A DNA stretch of 64,000 nucleotides from contig WNNJ02003831.1 of the NCBI GenBank assembly GCA_012934845.2, forward strand, positions 1 through 64,000, given 5' to 3'. The first letter of the stretch is position 1. Each line of letters starts with the position of its first letter. The notes under the pieces are model-generated. The model was not told the DNA's origin and searched no databases. It saw only the letters and a list, made by a program, of their open reading frames with translations. Position numbers and translations under genes: made by a program. Of the stretch, positions 1 through 9,381 are shown piece after piece. The DNA is from Pomphorhynchus laevis. Taxonomy: Eukaryota > Acanthocephala > Palaeacanthocephala > Echinorhynchida > Pomphorhynchidae.

Positions 1-70
1 TAAATTATTCATTATTTATAAATATTATTTACTAATATTTATTTATAGTTATTTATTATAAATAACCTCA

Positions 71-166
71 ACAGTCAAGCGAATACACTCAATGATTCAT
101 CAAACTAATTTCAACTAATTTCGTGGTGTGTATCAATGTTGTTATTAAGCCGTCACTCCTACCAGA
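71..166 (+). repeat. Scrambled scraps of the REL-LINE 3' half
   Basis: Two short pieces lie side by side. Bases 71-109 resemble the sequence near 1475-1513, and bases 117-166 resemble the sequence near 990-1042 of the LINE fragment further along this window. Their order is reversed relative to that fragment, so this is a rearranged leftover and not a simple copy. No reading frame of use remains. The call rests on direct comparison within the window. Confidence 0.6.
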
Positions 167-189
167 GTGATGGAGTACTACATGAAGAT

Positions 190-510
190 ACTTTAGACCA
201 CTTTATATAGCAGATCTTTCAGAATATAAAGGATCTTACGGATTTCCCTGTGAAATATTTGCTGAAGATATGCTTACGATGACTAACACAATTCAATAAG
301 CTCAAGCATGTCTAACACTGATCAAGCGACTTAAATAGGGTGATCGTAAATACACCAAAGACTGAAGCCATAAAATTTCATTTATAAAATTTCAACTGAT
401 AAGCGAACATATAGACAAGCATTTGGACAAACGCATGTCAAAATGCTTATCGTGGAATCGGAATTTAAATCACACGCAAAAATAGTTATCTTCAACGGCG
501 TCAAAACGTC
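190..510. other. AT-rich stretch, no gene seen
   Basis: I see no reading frame, repeat unit or structured motif here that I can name. It separates the scrambled LINE scraps from a short RT-like remnant. Confidence 0.5.
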
Positions 511-606
511 TTAATAAATGCGTTGATAAAATTTTGTCATATCAACAATACGGCTTTAGTCCAGGGAAATCTACTAGTCATACACTGTCAAAAATACGTA
601 AATGTA
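511..606 (+). pseudogene. Short reverse transcriptase remnant of an APE-type LINE
   Basis: One frame reads RLNKCVDKILSYQQYGFSPG followed by KSTSHTLSKI. The QYGF-PGKST stretch is the conserved RT block just upstream of the first catalytic aspartate in Jockey, I and CR1-type LINEs. Nothing else of the element is attached: the frame ends in stops and joins the next LINE fragment. Clade cannot be decided from about 30 residues. Confidence 0.5.
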
Positions 607-628
607 GTAAATATTAAATATAAATATA

Positions 629-1609
629 ATGGGAAATTATTCAATTCCAAATCGCCCTGCAAATAAAGGAAAAAATAATTGCGATACAAAGGAATGCAAA
701 TGCAAGCATTTGACGAACTAACAAGAATAGAAAAGTTGAATATAATACATATCACTAATAATTCTGGAACCTCGTTGTGGCTCAGCACTTTTCCTGTTAC
801 ACAAACTGATCGATATTTATCGAATCAACAATTTCAATACGCGATATCGGCAATATATGGTCGGGAACCACTAAACACCTCATCCAAATGTATCTGTGGC
901 AGAACTTCAGCATTAGACATGCGCTCTCATGTCAAGTAGGTGGAATACCTTTCATACGACACAACACAATAAGAGACAAGATCGTGTTAGAATTTCGTGA
1001 TGTGTGTATCAATGTTGTTATTGAGCCGTCACTCCTACCAGTGCCAGATTTAATGCTATCTGATAAAATCAGTACAACCACAGAGAGATCAGGCTCGACT
1101 AGACATAGCATGCACTAATCTATGCGGAACAACGATGGAACCGTCCTTCATGGTCGTTTGTGTTTATAACCCGATTGCCTCATCGTATTCCCAACGGATG
1201 GCCGATTCCCATAATTATCATGAGAATAGAAAACGAGCCAAATATGCTGGACGAGTGGCAAAAATCTAGTGCTTAGGATTTCACCCTCTCACGTTTTCTG
1301 CGCTGGGAAACATAGATTCTAATGCAGACAGATTATTGCGAAAGATCCCACGTAAACGGGCGGTTAAACACAATACACCCCATCACGAATGCATCACTCA
1401 CCTTAGAAGCAACATCTCATCCATCCTCGCAAAATGTGTATCTTTGGCGATTGACGAGCATTCATTATAACTTCAACTGTCAAGCCGATCCACTCAATGA
1501 TTCGCCAAACTAATAGAAATGTTATGAAACAACTCCGTTAAGGCCTATTTGAAGGAACTAACACATTTGTAAAATTATTCTAAAAAATATTGTAAAAAAT
1601 ATATAATAA
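629..1609 (+). mobile_element. REL-LINE 3' fragment A (inverted twin at 41777-42757)
   Basis: This is the C-terminal third of the REL-LINE protein in broken frames. A pre-nuclease region reads FQYAISAIYG; a Cys-rich start CICGRTS is followed, after a frame change near 905-920, by HALSCQVGG, RHNTIRD and EPSLLPV. A further frame change gives ENRKRAKYAGR near 1230-1250. The 3' UTR has the family end motif GGCCTATTTGAAGGAAC at 1542. The same segment with the same frame break and the same two ends recurs on the minus strand at 41777-42757 at roughly 98 percent identity by eye. The RT is absent. Confidence 0.85.
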
Positions 1610-3969
1610 TAGTGGATTTTATTGTTTTGTATAATCTGGTACTCTTTTGGTATAAACTGTTTTGTTAAACACGATGCTGCTTTTCAAAAACATTCTATTT
1701 TATAAAAAAACATTATTATTAAAAGCATTATAACCGGTTTAAAATTGTCTTGGGTACTTATCATAATTACTTACAACGAAAAAGAGGGAGACATAATAAC
1801 ATACAGATTATTTATTTTACCATCCCATTATACAAAGGTTCTGGTACAGCAAGGCTATTATTCTGCGATGCCTCGTGCTAAACCATCAAATATGATCAGA
1901 TGCTGTACGTGTAATGGTCCTCATGCAAAATGTCAGGTATGTCAATGTGCACACAATAAACAAAATATACCTCATGATCGGCGCCAAATCGTTATCGTAA
2001 ATATTCAACCGTTAGTTCGTTGTCGGAAGTCGAAATGCAACTTCAATCAGGTAATAACCAAGCAAATGAAGCTCAGCACACGTTTGAAAGCCTTGATGGC
2101 AAAAATCCTATGTCAATTTGGGACGTTTATAAGGTGGTCATTCAAAGATATCCTAGAACGATGGATCTTCCTCAATGTGAAGCTAGTAAGAAGTTCATTG
2201 ACATAATAACCGAACTATATTATAAATTTTGCTGTGAATCACCGTTAAATGACGATAATGCCTTAAAGTCCACAACAGTGTTTTCTCAGTGTATTTTACA
2301 ACAAATACCTTTACGAAAAGTAGCTTTAGTGCGTAAATGCCTCGATCGCCGTATAGCTTTATGGAAAAGTGGTAAGATCAATGAACTATATGAAGAACGG
2401 CGTATATTACAAGCTCGCACAATATTGAACAGAAATGAGACTACAGATCGATGGATTAAGAGATACTGCAAGTTGATGACAAATGGGAAGGTCAAGGCCG
2501 CTGCATCAGTATTAGCAGATTATTGAAAAAGGAAACGGTACGGCCAGATGTGATAATTAATGGTGTTAAGGTGAAAGATATGTTACGGGATTTACACCCA
2601 GAGCAGTCATAACTATGTGCATATATACTGCTTAATCACCCTCTGTCAGGAGCTAAAGAACATAATCTTCGACATTCTTGGAACTAGACAGCGATTCCCT
2701 TGTTCGGGCAGCTAAATAAGTATCTGGTTCAGGCGGGCCACCGGGAATCGATTCATGTATTTGGAAGCAAATGTTGCTACCTTTTGGGGAAACGTCAAGA
2801 AAACTAGCAGTAGCTTTGGCCAAGTTTGCTATTAAATAGGCATTTGTGCGTATTAAAACGGAGGTACTTGAACAATTTGTTCCTTGCAGGTTTGTTGTTA
2901 TTCCTAAGAAAAACGAAGGAATCCGTCCGATTGGTGTGGTTGATGCCAGCAGACGAATAATTTGTAAAGCAATAATAGACAAAATAAAATGTAACCTGCA
3001 GACGTTGCGGGTGTAGATCGACAATGCACCTCTCAACACATAGGAATAAAACAAGCTGTACATTCCCTTAGAGAAAAATTCAATAGTTGCCACTCGTTTG
3101 GATTACTATCAATCGATGCAACTAATGCTTTCAGTCGCTTGAACCGTACAGTAGCTATTCATAAAATGCCCTATATATGTGCCTCGTTGGCTCGTGCATT
3201 TGAAAACGTATATTCTATTGATTCCTAATTAGTGCTCGGTGGTGAATCAATTTATTCACGGCTGGTGTAACAGAGAGAGATTTATTTGCAATGACGATAT
3301 TTGCGATGTCATCACTGCCTTTAATACTTCGCGTCAAAAAGCAATGTCCAACTATAACACAGCGATTGTATGCAGACGACGCAAACTCTGTTGGTCCAAT
3401 AGATGAACTGGAAATGGTATGGAGTATGCTTAAACAACATGGTCCAAAATATGGTTATTTTGCGAACCCCGTAATGACAATTTTGCTTAGACATCAAGAA
3501 AACACATAAATCATTGAGGGATTAAGAAATATTCAAGTGAAACATTACAGTATTGATATACTAGGATCGGCAATTGGTACAGAGAATTTTAGGGAAAATA
3601 TTATTGGGAAACGTATAGAGATATGGTCATTAATGTTGGGCCGACTTGTAGAGATTTCAAAAATCGATCTTCATGTTGATTTTGCTGGGCTTTTCATTCA
3701 CTTCAATTGATATCATTCCAAATATTTATTTGCTCTCATTTGAGAGCAATAAATAGCAATTGTTTCGACTAAATGATATTATTGTAGACGAGTTTTTAGC
3801 GACCCTGACACAACGAAAATTGAAAAATGACGTGACAACGCTGCTGATACCTCCAATAAAACTAGGTGGAATTGATGTCATGGATCCAACTTTCATCTCT
3901 AAATTAGAATACACAGCCTTGTTCGAATAAATTGAATTTGAATGAGGATTGCGACGGTGTAATAGCATT

Positions 3970-5240
3970 TAAATTAGAAGAAAGATGGCAAAAACCAACG
4001 AAAAAATTATTAAATTGAATATTTCGATGCCTAGCTGGCATCATCTTCAGCAATCTAAAATGAGGCAAAAAAATGTACACGTTAACATAAAAAGAAGAAA
4101 AAGTCAAAACAAGGAAAACCAGCGATAATCTCGTCAATTTGCTATGTAATACCTCCCATTGATCATGCCAAGCCTACTTGTGATCATGCCATGTGATTTT
4201 TCCAGTGCTAATGAGTTTATTAAGCATCTGAATGGCTTACATCCACGTATCCGGTTCAAGGTAACCTGGCCAATGGATAGCAGTATCAGTTTTTTAGATG
4301 TTAAGATTAGCCTGGGTAATTTCACTACTTCTGTATTTCGGAAACCTACAGAAACCAACTTGTATATTCCTTGGAGTAGTAATCACTCTGCTAACACAAA
4401 ATTGGGTGTATTTAGAAGCTTTTGTATTAGAGCTTATAATCTTTGTAGTACTCCTAATTTGGTTTATGACGAAATGTCTTTTTTGTTTATTGCTTTTCTA
4501 AGATTGGGATATCCACTTAAAGAGTTAAAGCGTATTGGCGAAATGATTGAGTCTCGTTTTTACCATCCCAGTGATAAATTGATTGGTCCCCAAAAATTAA
4601 AATTGCAATGTACAATTCCCTCGTTTGATTGGTTGTCACGCTCGTTAACATTACAACTGAGGAAATTGATAAGAATATCACACCTTCCAATGGACTTAAC
4701 CATTAACGAAGGGAAACAAATAACAATTGGCAATTTGATAAGTAGGTGTAAACGCGTTATTAAGAAAGGATTGGTTTACAGAATAGATTGTTGCGATTGT
4801 GTGGAATTTTATGTAGGTCAAACCGGTCGAATGTTAAAGACAAGAATAAAAGAACATCGCGCTGCTCTGCATACGGCGGCTCACTCTGCTGTTGCTGAAC
4901 ATTCCCTTTTGACCGGACGCACAATTAACTTTTATGAAGTTAAAGTCCTTGCTTATCGACAACAAGCCTTCCAACGACAGATTCTTGAATCACTGTTCAT
5001 CCGCGATCTCAAGCCGAAGTTAAATGAGAAGGATGGATATCATCTAATGTTGGGAGGTATTACATAGCAAATTGACGAGATTATCGCTGGTTTTCCTTGT
5101 TTTGACTTTTTCTTCTTTTTATGTTAACGTGTACATTTTTTTTGCCTCATTTCAAATTGCTGAAGATGATGCCAGCTAGGCATCGAAATATTCAATTTAA
5201 TAAATTTTGCGTTGGTTTTTGCCATCTTTCTTCTAATTTA
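3970..5240 (+). mobile_element. Penelope-like element, short copy with inverted terminal repeats
   Basis: The element lies inside REL-LINE sequence. Bases 3970-4158 and 5051-5240 are inverted copies of one another, about 190 bp with only a handful of differences. Between them is a single 302-residue frame with the end of a Penelope-type RT and a GIY-YIG nuclease. Penelope elements are known to carry pseudo-LTRs in direct or inverted arrangement and to be 5' truncated, which fits here: only the last part of the RT is present. Each terminal repeat holds a hammerhead-like motif (4022-4050 minus, 5160-5188 plus). It inserted after the host LINE; near-identical repeats suggest it is fairly young. 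Confidence 0.88.
4159..5067 (+). CDS. Penelope-like RT tail plus GIY-YIG endonuclease
   Basis: The frame is 302 codons, from the inner edge of the left repeat to a stop inside the right repeat. Residues about 15-70 (SSANEFIKHLNGLHPRI, SISFLDVKI, VFRKPTETN) match the segment that follows the catalytic block of Penelope RTs. Residues about 205-290 form a GIY-YIG domain: VYRIDCCDC with Tyr207, YVGQTGR with Tyr218 and Gly220, RIKEH with Arg229 and His233, and Glu277 in RQILESLFIRDL. The Cys pair before the second half of the motif is usual for Penelope nucleases. The RT catalytic residues are not encoded here. The true start is uncertain because the element is a partial copy. Confidence 0.88.
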   Translation: MIMPSLLVIMPCDFSSANEFIKHLNGLHPRIRFKVTWPMDSSISFLDVKISLGNFTTSVFRKPTETNLYIPWSSNHSANTKLGVFRSFCIRAYNLCSTPNLVYDEMSFLFIAFLRLGYPLKELKRIGEMIESRFYHPSDKLIGPQKLKLQCTIPSFDWLSRSLTLQLRKLIRISHLPMDLTINEGKQITIGNLISRCKRVIKKGLVYRIDCCDCVEFYVGQTGRMLKTRIKEHRAALHTAAHSAVAEHSLLTGRTINFYEVKVLAYRQQAFQRQILESLFIRDLKPKLNEKDGYHLMLGGIT

Positions 5241-6239
5241 GAAAACACAGTATCTTTAAGAATGTGTGATTCATACTCTTTAGCGCGTGAAGAGGAAATG
5301 CTTTGGCAGTTACAGGATTTCATTACGAATCAGATAGTTCAATCAATGATGGAACAGTTCAACAATCATATATATGACGTCAAATCATACTTTTCCGAGT
5401 CATTGCCGCATGCAACTTATTCTCAACTGATCCGGGTGCTTCAACGTGTCTCAGTACCCTTCCACTTATTCATGAAAGGTATTGGCTAACATTAAACGAA
5501 TTTCGTGACAGTATAGCGACCAGATATGGTTGGGATCCAGAAGGCTTGTCATCAAATTGTATGTTCAACACTAGCCTTTCTTATCAAATGGATTGTCGTG
5601 TAAGCGTGGGGTACTACAAATTGCCCTCCATAACGCAATAAGGGACGTTGTAGCCGGCAAACTTAAAAAAGTGATCAACAACGTAGAAGTAGAACCGCAT
5701 TTGCAGAATATTAGCGAAACTTTGATGTTCAAAAATCCGACAACCACTCGTGAAAGAGAAGCGAGGCTCGATCTTGTGTGCAATGGATTATATGGAAATC
5801 GATTCGAGCGGATGTTTTTCGACGTCGCCGTATTCAACAGCTTTGCCGCATCGTACTCCACATCTGTAGCGTCAGCATTTGAGTATAATGAAAATCGGAA
5901 AATATCGAAATATAAAGAAAGAATAGTCGAGGTGGAGAAAAGTTTGGTTCCCTCATTTTCTGTTTCGGGTTGTCTTGGTCCATTCACGACACCCGTTCTG
6001 AAACAGATAGCCTAATAACAATCAGTTAAACAGCAAAATCGAACTTATGCCGAATGTCTATGCAGATTAAAGCGTGTTATTGGCTTTACACTTGACCGTG
6101 CTACTTCCCTTTGCATCGGAGGATTTTGTTCCGGTTCAGAGAATATCAGATTCTCCTCGCTGTCGAGTTGCCGGGTAAATTTTTGCAGCGTACCATATGC
6201 TCCTTAAATGGAGGATGGAAACGTCTTTATCCGCAATGG

Positions 6240-6400
6240 GACTTACAATTTGAGCAATATTTTTTGAATTTAAATAATATTTTTTGTAAATTGAATTACA
6301 AAAAATAATTAAATAATTATTGAATTTGAATAATATTTTTTGTAAATTGAATTACAAAAAATAATTAAATAATTATTGTAATTATTTAATTATTATCAGA
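6240..6400. repeat. Imperfect tandem AT-rich repeat, unit about 50 bp
   Basis: A unit running ATATTTTTTGTAAATTGAAT, then a lysine-codon-like A run and a TTAAATAATTATTG end, occurs twice in a row, followed by a partial third containing a palindromic AATAATTAAATAATTATT core. It sits just past the end of LINE copy B and may include its 3' tail. Confidence 0.6.
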
Positions 6401-6469
6401 ACTTTTCGACTGAACTAAATTATTATCAGAACTTGTTATTTGCAACATCAACTAAATCGTTCAGTCTGT

Positions 6470-8040
6470 ACAGCATGATTGGTTAAAACAATACCGCAAG
6501 CTCATGACTAAAGGCAAGTTACGTGTAGCAACTGCCGTTCTGGAAGACGATGTTTTTGCCTGTACCCTCAAACATGACTCTTCAATTGACGGTGTACCGA
6601 TTAAGGAAGTCTTAATGTCTCTCCATTCTGAGGCGATTCAGCCAGCAGTAGATATCCTACTATATGAGACAATGCCGAGCTACTGCCTGCATCACACTAT
6701 GGCCCTTCAGGTCTCGACGAATCAATGTGGCGACAGATGCTGACAGGATTCGGAGACTCAAAAACCTTGGCTAAAGCTTTTGCTGAATTGCTGTCAAATT
6801 GGCATCCGAGCCTATTTGTCCTATATGTCTTGAGACGTTTACGACCAGCAGGTTAGTGGTTCTTGAAAAAAGACTGGTGGTGTCCGACTGATTGGCGTTT
6901 GTGATGTTGCAAGGCGCATCGTATCAAAGGTGATATTGCGATTTTTCCGGGACGATTTGCAAGACGTTGCGGGATTCGAGCAATTGGCAGCCTCCCAGAG
7001 GAGCGGGATCGAATACGCTACACATTCCTTGCGCAAATGTTTCGAAACAAACCCAGACTATTGTGTCCTTGCTGTTGATGAGTCAAACGCTTTTAACGTG
7101 ATTTATCGAAAAGCCGCACTGGCCAATATGAAATATATAGCACCTGCTTTGTCGATTGTGCTTAGTAATCAATATGCATCACCGGTTAGCTTACCCTTTG
7201 TGGTGATAGTATATATTCGCACGAAAGCTTCACACAAAGAGATCCACTTGCGATGGCCGGCTTTTAAATGGCTTATATCCCTTTAATTGAAAACATACGT
7301 AAACAGGTTCCTGGTGTTACCCAGTGATGGTACGCAGATGATGGTAATTTTGTTGGGAAATTCAAAGACTTAAGGAAAGTGTGGTCCATTCTCTTAGAGC
7401 TTGGTCTTAAGTACGGTTATCATGTAAACGCATCTAAAACTAAATTGCTAGCAAGAAGAAGCAGCAGAGTTGACATCTCTCTTTTATCCGCTGATGTCGA
7501 ACTGTCCACATCTGGTATTAATATTCTTCGTGTTCCTATAGGCACCACACAGTACGAATGCAACCGCACGGAATTAGAAGTAGAGCGCTTGTTTAATCTT
7601 ATTAATCGTCTGGCACGCGTCGGAGAGATAGATCCACACGTTTCTTACATCGGATTGTTTCGTTCGGTGCAGTACAAATGGACGTATTTAATGCGCTCCA
7701 TCGAATGCAGCCCTTCCCACACAGACTGTATGTACAAATCTAGCAACGAAATGTTCGTTCCTGCAGTTATTTGACGAAGAGTGGACGAAGATTGGATGAC
7801 GATCTTAACTTCTCCGATAAGCAATGATAGACTTGGCATATATGACCCAGGGCTCTCTGCGCACCTGGAATTGGGGTGTTCTTCAAAAATAAGTGATACA
7901 TATGAAACCGGAGAAAATGCAAACACTTTGAGCTTATTACAATACCGCATCATGAATCTGGGTTAGAGCAACGCCAATTCTGTATCGATAGATTAAAACA
8001 AGGCGTGGCTAGACTTGGTCTGGTCACAATCCAAATCATT
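6470..8040 (+). pseudogene. REL-LINE copy C, RT region only
   Basis: Truncated at both ends. It begins in the pre-RT region (WLKQYRKLMTKGKLRVATAV at 6480), passes GPSGLDESMWRQML near 6705, VAGFEQLAASQRSGIEYATH at 6971, LAVDESNAFNVIYRKAA at 7068 (the first catalytic Asp retained), WYADDGNFVG near 7330 in another frame, YGYHVNASKT near 7416, and SYIGLFRSVQYKWTYLMR near 7645. Several frameshifts and stops separate these pieces. It stops before the C-terminal nuclease. The protein differs enough from the other copies to be a separate old insertion. Confidence 0.85.
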
Positions 8041-8340
8041 TATCATGTTTATTATTCACATATTCTATATTTTTTATATGATTTTTTATAATTAATATTT
8101 TTTATATGCTAATTTCTTTTACTAAAGGAATTTCGCAAGTGTTTAAAATCAATATTTAAATTTATTAATTATTTATTCATAATAAATCATTTATTTGAAA
8201 TTATTTAACAAATTAAATTATAATAATTTTTTCTCTGTTTTTAAAAATAAATTGTAAAATTTAAACGTTTAATTACAAGGTATAATTTGATTGTAGTCTT
8301 TTAGTCAATATTGTTTTTTAATAATAATTAATTACTATTC
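8041..8340. other. AT-rich spacer, no gene seen
   Basis: Runs of A and T with no frame and no recognised repeat. It lies between two REL-LINE remnants that point in opposite directions. Confidence 0.5.
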
Positions 8341-8985
8341 GGTTCCTTCAAATGAACCTTTGTACAACCAATAATAATCATGACATTATTTTATTCGATT
8401 GGATGCGTGCTGGTCGGAAAATACCCTACAGGCATACCGCAGCGAGAACGGGGCGATCTTAGACAAACAGACGAGAATCGAGCGATTGCAAACGAAATTA
8501 TTCTTTTCATCCGTGCCAAAATGTCGGAATATTGCTGTCTTGAGCGATATTGATCGCAGCAGTGATTTCAGAAATAGTCTCATCTCGTCGCCCATACCAC
8601 CCAACGTGGAGAAGACGAGAGGCAAGAATCTGTTTCGTTCAAGACTCACAATGCGTTCACTGTATTTCGCATTTTTCTTGCTTCATTGCTGCAATCACGG
8701 ATGCGATTGAGCGTGTATATTAAAGATGGTGATGTCAAAGAACGTCCGCTCGAATCGATTGTTCTGAAATCCGGAGCATACGATGTCCAAACGTGCACCT
8801 CTGTCGCTCGTAGTCGTCCGAGTATCGAAATCTAATCCAGCTTGGACATCAGTGATCTCAGGTTCAACCCGAATGTGACAAATGGTTGTAAGCTGCTGCG
8901 TGAGCTCACGCACTGTGCCGGATTGAAGGTAACCCTCCTCGTTTGCAGGAAAGGGCATGACTGATATTAAAGCGCTTTCCACAAA
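8341..8985 (-). pseudogene. REL-LINE fragment D, C-terminal nuclease end
   Basis: On the minus strand a frame at 8982-8695 reads RELTQQLTTICHIRVEPEIT, RGARLDIVCSGFQNNRFERT and FFDITIFNIHAQ, which is the nuclease core with its two conserved aspartates. Beyond 8695 the frame changes and continues through SFAIARFSS and PVGYF to about 8395. The 3' UTR ends in GGTTCATTTGAAGGAACC (8341-8358 minus), the family end motif in a variant that pairs GGTTC with GAACC. The N-terminal three quarters, including the RT, are missing. Confidence 0.82.
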
Positions 8986-9381
8986 CGCAGAAGCTCTTAA
9001 TCAGTTATTCTTAAAAAAAGAAATTACAAAAAAAACTTGGCAAATAGAAATTATTTGTAAATTCAAAGAGTGTAGTGATTGAAATAGCTATGACCTCGTT
9101 ATCAGTATTGAAGCTTAGTTATGGCTATCCTTTAAAGCTTCAATGATATATATTTTAACTTAATGTTATTATCGATTATATCGGTAATATTAATTTTGAC
9201 ATTATTAGTAAAAGGCTTTTTTAAATGTAAATATTCATATAAATTATAAGTTTATATTTAATGCATTTTGGGTAAATTATCTTTTTGGATAAGTCATTAG
9301 TTGTCTTTAAAAGTCGACTAATGAAAAAACAGTACTACGACTATAGCGAATTTTTATTTTACAAGATTTTGTTTGTTTCAG
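8986..9381. other. AT-rich intronic or flanking DNA
   Basis: No frame recognised. It ends in a splice acceptor (a T-rich run, then CAG at 9379-9381) that begins the first visible malate dehydrogenase exon. I looked for the expected upstream exon ending in a SNPVN-type sequence and did not find it in this window. Confidence 0.5.

Larger units (their letters stand above)
1868..6230 (+). pseudogene. REL-LINE copy B, heavily decayed and split by a Penelope-like element
   Basis: The start at 1868 encodes MPRAKPSNMIRCCTCNG, the Cys-rich N-terminal domain of the family, then shifts frame near 2010-2060 into a 2020-2526 frame matching the helical region before the RT (WDVYKVVIQ, LRKVALVRKCLDRR). RT motifs survive in pieces: a GIRPIGVVDASRRI stretch near 2918-2960, SIDATNAFSRLNR near 3110-3140, and LYADDANSVG near 3368-3397. 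The tail after 5246 carries SMMEQFNNHIYDVK, then CKRG, EARLDLV, RMFFDVAVFN, ENRKISKYKERI and the end of the nuclease region near 6015-6150. Frameshifts and stops are many (2524, 3508, 6014 and others). The parts left and right of the Penelope-like insertion overlap by about 20 residues of the family alignment, so they could be two separate copies. Confidence 0.85.

Noticed and set aside
2653-3093. 146-codon minus-strand frame
   Set aside because: It is the antisense of the decayed RT of copy B; the plus strand carries recognisable RT motifs there.
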